NCBI GenBank assembly: GCA_947650365.1
Contig: OX393555.1
Span: 18,339,424-18,403,423 of the forward strand
From: Chamaelirium japonicum
Taxonomy: Eukaryota > Streptophyta > Magnoliopsida > Liliales > Melanthiaceae
Direction of reading: 5' to 3'
DNA: 64,000 nucleotides
Shown here: in pieces, positions 1-11,308 of the stretch
How the letters are laid out: each line of letters opens with the position of its first letter
How positions within the stretch are numbered: position 1 is the first letter of the stretch
The notes under the pieces: generated by a model
What the model saw: only the letters and a program-made list of their open reading frames with translations
What the model was told of the DNA's origin: nothing
The model's database searches: none
Position numbers and translations under genes: made by a program

Positions 1-2030
1 GACTTCCTCCTCTATGTTCGTGCCTCTCTCTCCTCCTCGAGTTGTCTCACCCTTTCCTCATGTCTACTCTTGCTGGACTGCTCTTGTGTCTCAGTTTTCT
101 TTCTACTCAAAGGATGTCGGCTTTCCTTCTGTTGAGTTTGCTCTTGGTACTTCGCCTACTGTGCCTGCTCCGTCATCACCTGTTGTGGATCCGTGTTCGC
201 CTCACTACCCTCAACGCTATCTGTTTGACCGTTTTAGCTACGACACTGGGTCACCTGATCGGTTTAGCTTTGCCGCCATCAACAGCTAGTCACCTCAGTT
301 TACAGCTTCTCTTATCGCTGTGCACGCAGATCAATAGTCCCGATCCTACTCTGAGTCAGTTCAGTTTCCTCAGTGGTGTCAGGTCATGGATGAGGAGTTC
401 CAGGCCTTTCAACAAAATCAGACTTGAGATGTTGTCCCACTGCCCTCTAACGTTGAGCATGTCAGTTGTAAGTGGATCTATAAGATCAAATACCGACCTG
501 ATAGATCCATTGAGCGACCAAGGCTCGGGTGGTAGCTCATGCTTTACTCTGGAGTACGACGTTGACTACGAGAAGACCTTTGTCAGTGGCTCAAATGATC
601 ACTATTAGAGCTATTTTGGCGGTCGCAGGCATTCGTCGCTGGCCCTTTTTTCAGATGGATGTAAAGAATGTTAATCTTCATGGTGACCTATTTGAGAATG
701 TTTACATGGATCCTCCTCCCGGTCTCCACGTTCCTCCTCAGCACGTGTGTCGTCTTCGTCGGGCCATTTATGGGCTCAAGCAGGCTTCTCGTGCTTGGTT
801 TGAGTGGTTCCGCTTTGCTGTCAAGGAGCTTGGTTACTTAGAGTGCAGTAAGGACCATTATCTGTTTGTGCGGTCGTCCCTGTAAGGCCGAGCGATCTTA
901 CTATTGTACGTGGACGACATGATCATCACTGAGGATGACTCTACTGCGATTGCTAGTCTTCAGCAGCACCTGAGGAGCCAATTTCAGATGAAGGACTTGG
1001 GTACTTTTCACTACTTTCTCAGTCTTGAGGTTACATACAGTACAGATGACATTTTGCTCTCTCAGTAGAAGTACCTTTCAGATATCCTTAGCCATGCTGC
1101 CCTCTCAGATACCCGCACAGTAGACACCCCACTTGAGCTTCACTCGAACCTATGCCCTATGGTCCTACCGATGGAATCCCTCTTTCAGATCCCATTCGGT
1201 ACAGGCAGATTGTGGGACAGCTCGTCTACCTCTGCATCACTCGGCCCGACATTGCACATGCTGTCAGTATTGTTAGTCAGTTTGTTGCAACTCCACGCTC
1301 AGTTCACTAAGATGCTCTTCTTCGAATTCTCTGGTACCTCAGAGGGACAGTTACTCGCTCCTTGTTTCTGTTGTCGTCTTCCTCTCTCAATCTTCGAGCC
1401 TACTCAGATATAGACTGGGCTGGAGATTCGACTACACGACGCGCCACCACTGGTTACTGTTTGTTTCTTAGCAATTCTCTAATATCTTGACATAGCAAGA
1501 AGCAAAAAGTGGTATATCTTTTCAGCACTGAAGCTGAGTACAGGGTCATGGCCTTCACAACCAAGGAGATAGTCCACATTTGGTGTCTCCTCAGGGATCT
1601 CGGTTTTGCTTTCTCCGGGCCTACTCCACTTCACTGTGATAACCGGAGTGCTATTCAGATTGCTAGCAATCCAGTTTTCATGAGAGGACAAAGCACATCG
1701 AGATTGATTGTCACTTTGTTCGACAGAAGTATGAAGCCAAGACGATCTCACTCCCTTTCGTTTCCTCAGCAGAGCAGATAGTTGACTTCTTCACGAAGTC
1801 ACACCCTACACCACACTTTCAGTTTTTGATTGAGAAACTCTTGGTGCATGATCTACCTTGAGTTTAAGGGGGGGTGTTAAGATGTATATATGTATATACC
1901 TATACTTAGTGTATAGAGGACTCACATGTATTGACTTATTCGCCTAATGAAAGATTCATTCCATTCTCTTGCCAAACCCTAGTTGTCTCTCTCTCTCTTC
2001 CTCCCTCTATCCTTTCTAGGGTTTGTCACA
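1..2030 (+). mobile_element. Copia element E, 3' part only
   Basis: Fossil Ty1/Copia retrotransposon whose 5' half lies before the window start. Visible parts are the reverse transcriptase (about 600-1100, with the IYGLKQASRAW motif near 770-810 and a YVDDM catalytic box near 905-920) and the RNase H region (about 1440-1790, with STEAEYR near 1525). These are followed by a purine-rich tract (about 1866-1874) and a short 3' LTR. The coding part is broken in many places, so the copy is old and inactive. With no second LTR its age cannot be measured. It lies on the 3' side of the minus-strand host gene at 4845-6110 and may sit in that gene's last intron or beyond its end. Confidence 0.85.
1875..2030 (+). 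repeat. Short 3' LTR of Copia element E
   Basis: The segment begins TGTTAAGATG directly after a G-rich polypurine tract and ends GTCACA. About 156 bp is short for a plant LTR. The right end is a judgement, because no second LTR or target duplication is available for comparison. Confidence 0.5.
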
Positions 2031-2530
2031 AAGGGAATCATCAGTACCCATTAAAAAACAGTCGAAATTTGCGCATGAAGAGGGTTGTATCAATCAAGAA
2101 TCAATAAGGTCATCCATAACAAACAAAAAGATACATATTACAGTAATTGGTGTTAATCTGCACATTATTTCCTAGTCATTTTATTGAATCTTACACATGC
2201 TTGATTTCTTATGTTATCTGTGGTGGCCATCTCCCTTATGGGAGGTAATCACAAATTTGTATGTGGTGGCTCTGCATTTTATGGTTTTGTACCACTACCG
2301 AAGGTAACTACCACCATCAAAGGTAACACCACCGCGGACGTTTTTAACAGTAGATCATGCTCCAAAGGACACACACTCTCTCTCTCTCAGAAAATGCAAC
2401 AGCAGTAGGAGTAGCTGGGTCCTCTTCCCTTCTTTTCTTTGCTGTCCTATCTTCTCACAACTTCTCTTTTCTTCCTGTATTTTTCTACTATCATTTTCAA
2501 AGCCTATTTTCTTTCTCTATTCAATCTTCT
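2031..2530. other. Non-coding stretch, no gene recognised
   Basis: AT-rich sequence with a CT-rich patch around 2380-2470. I searched both strands for the missing 3' exon of the neighbouring host gene and found no convincing match. Open frames here are short and low in complexity. Confidence 0.4.
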
Positions 2531-3190
2531 AATTTTAAATTAGGCTGTCAGCTCCTAACCGTCCATTTAAAAGGATCTGACCGTCCGATCAAAATTTTTG
2601 TTTAATTTATATTTTCGGTCCAATATCCCGATCTAGAGAGAGAGAGCAGAGCCCCCTCCGGCGCTGCACTCAGCCCCCACCGCAGACCGCCCGCCCCCTC
2701 TCTCTTGCTCTCTCTCACTCGCACTGAAGCCCGACCACCGGCGCCGGTCACGCCCGCCGGAAAGGGGCGCTGCACTCAGCCCATCTCCTTCCCCTCCGCC
2801 AGTCCCGATCGCACTCCGGCCGGCCACCCCAAACAGTGAATCACCGGAGATGGGGATGGAGATGGGCTCTGCCGGCCACCCCAAACAGTGAATCGCCGGA
2901 GATAGGGATGGAGATGGGGCTGAGTGCAGCACCGGAGTGAATCGCACTCGCCCCTTTCCGGCGGGCGTGACCGGCGCCGGTGTCGGGCTTCACTGCTGAG
3001 TGCACCGCCGGAGATGGGGATGGAGATCGGCTGAGTGCACCGCCGGAGATAGGGATGGAGATCGGCTCTGCTCTCTCTCTCTCTCTCGATCGGGATATCG
3101 GACCGAAAATAAAAATTAAACAAAAATTTTGATCGGACGGCCAGATCCTTTTAAATGGACGGCTGGGAGCTGACAACCTAATTTAAAATT
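2531..3190. mobile_element. Foldback element with ~118-bp terminal inverted repeats
   Basis: The left arm (about 2531-2650) and right arm (about 3072-3190) are near-perfect reverse complements. Both contain AAAAGGATCTG, CAAAAATTTTTG-type and GACCGAAAAT-type words. The interior is GC-rich and is itself partly palindromic: the CCCGCCGGAAAGGGGCG block near 2755-2770 recurs inverted near 2950-2970. It also holds tandem copies of a CGGAGATGGGGATGGAGAT motif. No transposase frame is present, so it is non-autonomous. The arms resemble those of Mutator-like or other foldback MITEs. No clear target duplication was identified. Confidence 0.7.
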
Positions 3191-3211
3191 AGGCTGTCAG
3201 CTCATACCCCG

Positions 3212-3212
<1 letters not shown>

Positions 3213-3282
<70 letters not shown>
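3213..3282. repeat. (TC)n-(TA)n microsatellite
   Basis: A run of TC dinucleotides passes directly into a TA run that ends at the left border of the palindromic element at 3283. Confidence 0.9.
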
Positions 3283-4844
<1,562 letters not shown>

Positions 4845-4984
4845 CTGTTAATATAAATAAAGCCCCCGATTAAACCAGTGCAAAGGAATCCGACGACTAC
4901 AACAGCATCTGGGTTGATAGGAGCTGAGCTCTTCCACCAACCAGTGCTCAATATCCAAGTATACATTGAAGAATGGCCATTTTC
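4845..4984 (-). CDS. Exon 3 of the host membrane-protein gene
   Basis: Follows a TTTACAG acceptor at 4991-4985. It encodes ENGHSSMYTW, STGWWK, INPDAVVVVG and a hydrophobic GGFIYIN segment, then stops at a GTGATA donor after two bases of the next codon. The phase-2 end shows that at least one more exon is needed. Confidence 0.85.
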
Positions 4985-6110
4985 CTGTAAATTATCAACA
5001 AGAAGGTCAAGGAAGTAAGAATATGGACCATTTAGAAACTTTTAGCGCATTGAAGAAGATAATAAAAGTTCTTTCTTCTCTTCTCCTCTCCTCTCCCTTC
5101 AGCTGGTGTGGTGTGGGATATTATTGGTGTCGGGGGATGGGTATATATAGCCTCCCCAATGAACAAAAACCAAAAAATTACATGCAAATAATGCCTCCCA
5201 CCCCCCCCCCCCCCCCCCCCCCCCCCCTCCCCCTAAAGCTGTCGAGCAGGGCTGGTATCGGTCAATACCAAGCCGTATCGGTTCGTGCCGAACTGACTCG
5301 GTCTTCCAAGCGCGCATACTTCCCCTCCCAAGTCTGAGCAGCTTCCTTGGCCGCTCTTCGACAACGTAAAACATTTTATATATTGTATTCAGATAATTAT
5401 GATATTCATCTAGAAATCAATTTGAGATTGATATTTGGTAATAAAAAAAAAAACAAAGAAGTCCATTGAGGTTGAAAAAATGGGCATCTTGACTGAAATT
5501 TTAGGTCATTAGCCCATATTGTCTGTGCAATCTATGCAATGTAGCAAAGAAACATCAGTGGTATCCCACCAATCAATCAAGAAGCTACACAGTCCGGAAT
5601 TCCAGAGCTGCAGAAATTCCTCACCTCAAATAAGTGATCCAAGAAAAAATGGGACAGGGATCCTGCGGCCACCAACATCAGACACTGCCATCGGCCCAAG
5701 GGCACCTACAATTAGGCTAAAAACCACATCTTTAGAGAAACCCATTCAACCATATAAGCAAGCATCAAGCGGGGGGCGGGGGGAGGCACGCTCACCCCAG
5801 AGACGGTGTCGAGGAGGCCCCGGCGGAGGAGGACGCCGGAGAGGCCGGCGTAGAGGAGGGAGAGCGGCGGGCCGAGCAGCAGGGCGTAGTAGAAGGGGTG
5901 GTGGACGAGGGCCATGGCGAGCGATCCGAGGCGGCCGCCTAGGCCGGTGGCGGAGCCGAGCCACTCGGCGAAGGAGCCGAGGTCGGGGCCGAGGAAGGCG
6001 TTGGCGGCGTAGAACAGGCAGTGCTGGGGGCTGAACCGGCCGCGGGTCAGCCGCATCAGGCCCACCCCCGTGCCCAGCGCGTACATGGTGTGCGGGCCCG
6101 GGCCCGGCAT
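4845..6110 (-). CDS. Conserved plant membrane protein, 5' three exons (gene runs off the left)
   Basis: Host gene. Exon 1 is 6110-5796 (105 codons from ATG, start MPGPGPHTMY), exon 2 is 5705-5625 (27 codons) and exon 3 is 4984-4845 (46 codons plus 2 bases). All introns obey GT-AG: GTGAGC after exon 1, GTGAGG after exon 2, GTGATA after exon 3. Introns 1 and 2 are phase 0. From memory, the protein matches an uncharacterised plant family carrying conserved blocks GPDLGSFAEW, HHPFYY, SHFFLDHLFE and NGHSSMYTWILSTGWWK. Hydrophobic segments lie at about residues 70-95, 113-131 and 160-178. The conserved His/Asp motifs suggest a membrane-bound metal-dependent hydrolase of the YdjM kind, which is only an inference. 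The usual C-terminal part (one or more further segments) is not in the window. Exon 1 is very GC-rich and later exons are not. The gene shows no coding damage in the visible part. Confidence 0.85.
5201..5227. repeat. Poly-C run in intron 2
   Basis: 27 uninterrupted C residues on the plus strand, within intron 2 of the host gene (4985-5624). Confidence 0.9.
5625..5705 (-). CDS. Exon 2 of the host membrane-protein gene
   Basis: The 81-bp exon follows a TTGTAG acceptor at 5711-5706 and encodes VPLGRWQ, a hydrophobic stretch, then SHFFLDHLFE. The donor is GTGAGG. It is too short to show up in a simple open-frame search and was found from the expected family sequence. Confidence 0.85.
5796..6110 (-). 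CDS. Exon 1 of the host membrane-protein gene
   Basis: The start ATG is complement of 6108-6110, just downstream of a GA-rich leader. The exon ends with codons for DTVSG, and the donor GTGAGC lies at 5795-5790. Reading on past the donor gives a low-complexity proline stretch, which supports the splice. Confidence 0.85.
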
Positions 6111-6180
6111 CTCTCTCTCTCTCTCCCTCCGCTTCTTTCGCGGCGCTCAATCGAGTGAGCTTTGTTATGTTGGTTTTGAG
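6111..6180 (-). promoter_or_regulatory. GA-rich 5' leader of the host gene
   Basis: On the minus strand a GAGAGA run sits immediately before the ATG, a common feature of plant 5' UTRs. No clear TATA box was placed. The MITE at 6233-6481 lies only about 120 bp upstream of the start codon, so it may lie in the promoter. Confidence 0.4.
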
Positions 6181-6232
6181 CTGAATCGACGAGCTTGAGC
6201 CTGCTGCACCCCTAAAAAACAAAAAAGAAAGA

Positions 6233-6481
6233 GGGTTATTTTGACTTTGCCGCCCCAAACTTTGCATTGAATTAGATTTTACCCCCTATTTTCATTAATT
6301 AGACTTTACCCCCAAAACTAACTGTTCCATCAGCTTCACCCCCCAAAACTTTATTTCTTTTCCGTCAGCTCACCATCGACGGAAAAGTTAGTTTTGGGGG
6401 TAAATTCTAATTAATTAATGAAAGGATGGGGGGTAAAGTCTAATTCAATGCAAAATTTGGGGGGCAAAGTCAAAATAACCC
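6233..6481. mobile_element. Palindromic MITE (GGGTTATTTTGACTTTG ends)
   Basis: The ends GGGTTATTTTGACTTTGCC and GGCAAAGTCAAAATAACCC are exact inverses. Inner arms continue with GCATTGAATTAGA-type and TAATTAGACTTTACCCCC-type words in both orientations. Non-coding. It is located just upstream of the host gene start. Confidence 0.8.
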
Positions 6482-6488
6482 AAAAAAA

Positions 6489-6722
6489 GGGTAAATAACA
6501 CTTTGCCCCCCTGAAGTTTAGCTTAAAAACACTTGACCCCTCTATAGTTTAAAAACTACAATTTGCCCCCTACAATTCAGTTTTGATCATATAAAAATGT
6601 CAAATTAGGAAATTAAGTAGTTAACATTTCAAACTTTAGGGAGCGATTTGGAACAAAATAAACTACCGGGGGGGTTAAGTGTTTTTAAACTAAACGTCAG
6701 GGAGGGAAGTGTAATTTATCCC
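6489..6722. mobile_element. Palindromic MITE (GGGTAAATAACACTT ends)
   Basis: The left end GGGTAAATAACACTTTGCC and right end AAGTGTAATTTATCCC are imperfect inverses. Inner words such as AAAAACACTT and AAGTGTTTTT also pair. A related diverged fragment lies at about 7945-8050. Confidence 0.7.
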
Positions 6723-7043
6723 TAAAAAAAAAGAATAATGATTCGAGTCGCACATTCTATAGACTCCAAGCAAGCCACTTGACGTGGCAGTCCAAACCAA
6801 TTAATTTGATGATCGTTTATCCTTTGTTGGTTTTACCTTTATTTTTTAAAAGGATTAAAAAATGAGCTGATTATTCTTTTTGAGGGTTGTGTTTTTTATT
6901 TTAAAAACATTCATAACGTTTTGTATACCATTGAAATTATGAAAAATTTATGTTTATGGAATCTACTAATCGATCTATACAAAACTAGACCCAATGTGAC
7001 TATAGAATTCTGGAAAAAAAAAACTTGGATACAAGTGGCTTAT
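6723..7043. other. Intergenic, nothing recognised
   Basis: AT-rich DNA without a plausible coding frame or clear repeat. Confidence 0.4.
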
Positions 7044-7481
7044 AATTAAGTGACATTTCACTGAATTAATAACATTTACTAATAGTTACAAATAAACGAA
7101 CACCATCACATTCAAAACCAAATTGTCACCTAAACTGACTAAATATCACTTTTCAAAACCAAATGTCATGTAAATTGACTAGTGTATGCCCGTGCCTGTT
7201 GGCACTGCAGCGGGTCGCCTTCGGTGGCAACACACCTGTCAGCACTGCAGCGAGCCGCCTTCAGCATTAAGACACCCCTCGGCACTGCAGCGGGGTCGTG
7301 AAAAGGGACTTGATATGGGCGACGGGATTTAGAGGGAAATGAGAGAGGGGTGACTGCAAGGGGGGGGGGGGGGCAATCTGGACGGCTGTGATAGGGTGTG
7401 CAAGAGAGAGTGGAGCGGCTCCGACCCGGATTTCGCGCGAGAGAGTGAAATGTTTTAGTCTAGTTGATAAAAGGATAGTGT

Positions 7482-7936
7482 TAGGGGTGGCAATGTGTCG
7501 TGTGGTGCCGGGTTCGTGTCGTGTCCAAAACCCCTAGACCCGGATCCGACCCGTTTAACTAATCGTGTCTAGATCCTAAACCCGTACCGACCCACTAATA
7601 AACGGGTAGACCCGCGGTAAGACCCGTTTACCACCCGGGACTATTCAGTTGACCCGATCCGACCCAATCCAAATTGACCCGAAAGACCCGCTGGTATTAT
7701 ATATTATAGTATCAGATTGCGGGTAGACCCCACCCGACCCGACCCGACATGACCCGTTGAATACTAAATGGGTCTTCCCGGGTCTACCGTGTCCAGACCC
7801 TAAACCCAGACCTGACCCGTTTATTAAACGGGTCTATCGTGTCGACCCGTTTACGACCCAAACCTGTTTAGCCCTGACCCAGACCCGCTAACTTCGTGTC
7901 GGGTCTGCCGTGTCGGGTCCGAAATTGCCAGCCCTA
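7482..7936. mobile_element. hAT-like non-autonomous element
   Basis: The termini TAGGGGTGGCAAT and ATTGCCAGCCCTA are near-inverse and of hAT type. Flanking 8-bp sequences GATAGTGT and GGTAGTGT differ at one base, as expected for an aged 8-bp target duplication. The interior is rich in repeated GACCCG and GGGTC words and does not code. Confidence 0.75.
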
Positions 7937-8193
7937 GGTAGTGTGCTAACATTTCAAACTTCAGGGAGAGATTTGAAACAAGTAAATTATAGGGGGGTTA
8001 AGTGTTTTTGAGATAAACTTCAGGAGGATAAAGTTTAATTTATCCTGTAATAACAAAAGGGGGTTAAGTGATTTGGGCTAAATTTTATAGGGGTAAAATG
8101 TAATTTTTTTCCACCACCATTAAAACCCACGGACCACTATTCTTTTTTCCCTTCTTCCCGTTTCTCTCTCCCCCCCCCCTCTCTCTCTCTCTT

Positions 8194-9290
8194 GGTTCTG
8201 TGGAGTGCAAGAGAAGGAGCAGAAGAGAGAAAGAGAGGAGAGATAAAGTCAGATGGAGTTGTATCAGGAGCTCCGCCTGATCGCCGTCATCTTCATCCTC
8301 CTCGGCGGTCGACGGCGACGATAGCGAAGACCTCGAATGGGCCCCGGCGGAATCAATGGTGAGCAGCGGCTTCGACAGATGGAGGGACTGTAAGCTTTGG
8401 ACCCGATCTGACCCCAGTCCTCCCGCCTTGCCCCGACCCCGATTCCGAGGGCCCCGACGGCGACGACGCTTCCACCCCTCTTCCCCTTGGCGTCTCTCTC
8501 TCTCCCCCCCTCTCTCTCTAAAGTTCTGTGGAGTGCAAGAGAAGGAGTAGAAGAGAGAAAGAGAGGAGAATAAAGTGAGATGGAGTTGTATCAGGAGCTC
8601 CGTCTGACCGCTGTCATCTCCATCCTCCTCGACGGACGACGACGAAGATCTCGATCGGGCCCTGGCGGAATTAACGGTGAGCAGAGGCTTCTACGGATAG
8701 ACGACGGTGAGCTCTGGTCCCGATCCGACCCCGGTCCTCCCGCCTTGCCCCGATCTGACCCCGGCTCCGATGGCCCCGACGATGCCTTCACCGGCTCTGA
8801 CGACGACGATGCTTCCACCGACTCCAAAGACGACCTCGATCGGGCCTCGACGAAATCGACGGTGGGATCGGGGCAACGGTAGGAGCGGGGAAGAGAGAGA
8901 GAGAGAGAGAGAGAGATCGGGAGAGAGATACGGAGATAGGGGGAAGAGAGAGGGACGGAGAGAGATCTGGAAAGAGATAGCAGCGGCTTCGACGGATGAA
9001 TGGATGGTGAGCTCTGGTCCTGTTCCGACCCCGGTCCTCCCGCCTTGCCCCGATCCGACCCCGACGACTCCTCCACCGGCTCCGACGACGACGACGCTTC
9101 CACCGACTCCAAAGACGACCTCGATCGGGCCTCAGCAGAATCGAGGGTGGGATCGGGGCAGCGGTAGGAGCGGGGGAAGAGAGAGAGAGATACAGAGAGA
9201 GATCGGGAGAGAGAGAGAGATAGGGGGAAGAGAGAGAGGGACGGAGAGAGATTCTGAAAGGGAGAGAGATCGACGGTTTTGATCAACTTT
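8194..9290. repeat. GC-rich tandem array, about 300-bp units
   Basis: A block starting GTTCTGTGGAGTGCAAGAG at 8195 recurs at about 8522. A second part starting GAGCTCTGGTCC near 8709 recurs near 9009. The copies are separated by GA-rich stretches. Open frames on both strands are serine/arginine-rich and low in complexity, so I do not call a gene. Confidence 0.65.
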
Positions 9291-9547
9291 CTTTTTGTCT
9301 AGTCAGCATTTGATGCCATTTTGTCTAGTCAGCACGAAACCGTTGTGCCATATTATATAGATAGTTGTAAAATTAAGACACTTTTATTGACTTTTTGTGT
9401 CCGATAAAATGTCTCTTAATTTTGCAACTGTTAGTTTTACGTGACATTTGCTTTTATAAGTAATAATTAGTCAGTTTACGTGAAACCAAGATTTTAAAAT
9501 TGACATTTTTAAGTTTTTTTATAACAATCAATAAATGTCACTTAATT

Positions 9548-9984
9548 CGATCACAATGCACTCCATTTATGCCTTTTGCACCATTTACATTATTATTATT
9601 GTTTTTGAATAATTGGTAAAAAAAGATAGTACAGATCTTCTCCAATCAGTGGGCCCGACACGCATCATAGCCACACGATGGGAGAGGACTTGAAAGTGAA
9701 TGACTGCATGCGGTTGTGATGCGCACCGGGCCCACCGACTAGGGCCAAAGGAGTTCTAAGCTGAAAAAAAAATCATGAAGTTTGCCGCATGCTTAGAGTT
9801 TCTATGCTTTGACGCAGTATGCCCACCCACAATCCTAACATATCTGCCGTCTCGTGATTCCCCCACACATGAGCTTGAACTCCACATTGTCTTCACACAA
9901 ACGAGACTTGTCTAGATTTAGTGGAAAGAGCCCCCTCCTTTCATTCATTGTCTCTCACTCTTCTCACCCTTCTGTGTGTGTGTG
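9548..9984. other. Intergenic host DNA left of the nest
   Basis: No coding frame recognised. It ends in a short (TG)n run in which the outermost LTR landed. The matching right flank resumes at 57797. Confidence 0.45.
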
Positions 9985-10503
9985 TGTAACAACCCAAAAT
10001 TATGAGTATTTTATTTAATGATTTATATTAGTAAACTACGTACCCTTCTAATCATATGCTTGTATTCATCGGTTTTTATCGAAAGTTTTGATTTTTGTAA
10101 ATCTAATGGACAAGCATCGTAATCGTATGTTTTAGTTTTCTAAGTTTTATTTTCGGAGATCTAAGTTGAGCTACTCACACGTGTTGTAGCAAGATTTGGT
10201 TTGTTAGGTATTGTGATTTCTGTTGAAGGGTGTTTTGATCTTTTTCTGTAAACTGTAGTTTTATCTATTTCTATAATATATTAAAATTATTGTTATTGCG
10301 TGTGTCTCGTCGTAAGCTTTCCAACGAGTATTTTTGCAAATTTTTCTGATAAAAGAATAAAAAGTTATGAAAGCTCCTCCGTGAAAGACGAAAAAGCCTA
10401 GTTTTGCCAAATAGGGATATATAGTCTGTAACTCTGTACTGTGTGACTTCTTCTCCTTTACCCGGTGTGTTGGTTGGGTTCCTCGCCTCTTCATTAGGGG
10501 AAT

Positions 10504-11287
10504 TGTGTGTACCTCGATGACCCAACCGGAGGGTGGCCGTCAACCTTGTTGTGGGTCGGCTGTATATTTCGTCACGAGCCGATCATGCCCTTCGCGCCCC
10601 AGGGAGGCAAGCAACCCACGAAAGAACCGGAGCCAACAATCTCATCGCGGGTCGGTTGTGCACGAAGAAGAGAAGGGGGGACTGCCCCTCCTCTTCGATG
10701 GAGGTCGGCCACGCATGAAGAAGCGACCTGAGAGCACCGAATTTTCCACAAAGGATTGACCCAAAAATCACGCCCCCAGATCATGTGACGGTTAAGCCCG
10801 AGATTCCCGGTTGACCAATAAGGCAAGAAACGACCCGGACCGTAATTACTAGGAGCCAGCTGCATGACACGTCACCCCCACGCAGACAGTTGAGCACATT
10901 GCGGGAGCACATCACCAACGCTGTCCCGCACGGAGCACTCCAATTGTCAACCCCGGACACTATAAAAGGGGACCTACCCCTAGGAGAAACGGACCGAATT
11001 CTGGAGGAGGTGCTGCCTAATTCTTCTCGGATTTTTCGGAGCTAGAGTGAAAGTGAGATTATAGAGGTCGGTATCTTGGGAGACCGATCCTCTCAGGGTG
11101 TAACTGGGTCAGGGTGAGAGATTGTAACCAGTTTACCATATTAGTGCATTCTCGCCCCGCCCCGTGGTTTTTTCCCCTTCGACATTGAGAAGAAGTTTTT
11201 CCATGTAAACCCGGTCCTCTTCGTTCTTTGGTTTGTTAGATTGTGCATTCCAAGTGAACCGCCTGATCCAAGAAAGAACCCCCCATA
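10504..11287 (+). repeat. 5' LTR of Tat element A
   Basis: Begins TGTGTGTACC and ends just before the ATCTTGGTGCCGTC primer-site region. A TATA box (TATAAAAG, 10961-10968) marks the promoter. Its U3 holds a single copy of the about 58-bp unit that is expanded in the 3' LTR. Confidence 0.8.
10961..10968 (+). promoter_or_regulatory. LTR TATA box, element A
   Basis: TATAAAAG in the motif CACTATAAAAGGGGACC, shared word for word with element B's LTRs. Confidence 0.7.
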
Positions 11288-11291
11288 ATCT

Positions 11292-11308
11292 TGGTGCCGT
11301 CTGTGGCA
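11292..11308 (+). other. Primer binding site of element A
   Basis: TGGTGCCGTCTGTGGCA follows the 5' LTR. It is one of the TGGCGCC-type sites (tRNA-Asp-like) and is diverged from the form in element B. Confidence 0.6.

Larger units (their letters stand above)
7044..9547. mobile_element. Possible larger element with imperfect inverted arms
   Basis: AATTAAGTGACATTT at the left (from 7044) recurs inverted as AAATGTCACTTAATT at the right (to 9547). The following about 130 bp on each side share further inverted words, such as GTAAATTGACTA and TAGTCAGTTTAC. The interior carries a hAT-like MITE (7482-7936), a fragment of the GGGTAAAT-type MITE and a GC-rich tandem array (8194-9290). No transposase frame was seen. 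The arms are diverged, so the boundaries are approximate. Confidence 0.4.

Noticed and set aside
5519-6034. A plus-strand Arg/Gly-rich frame of 171 codons
   Set aside because: It is the antisense shadow of exon 1 of the host gene. The minus strand shows the conserved family sequence and splice sites.
5746-6267. A second minus-strand frame overlapping exon 1
   Set aside because: Proline/arginine-rich, in another frame of the same GC-rich exon, with no conserved blocks.
8591-9286. A 231-codon minus-strand Ser/Arg-rich frame
   Set aside because: It lies over GA-rich tandem repeats, has overlapping open frames on the other strand, and shows no domain-like pattern.
7170-9365. A Mutator-like element with CTAGTGTATGCCCGTGC end
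   Set aside because: The left end resembles known monocot MULE ends, but the candidate right end near 9340-9365 pairs too poorly.
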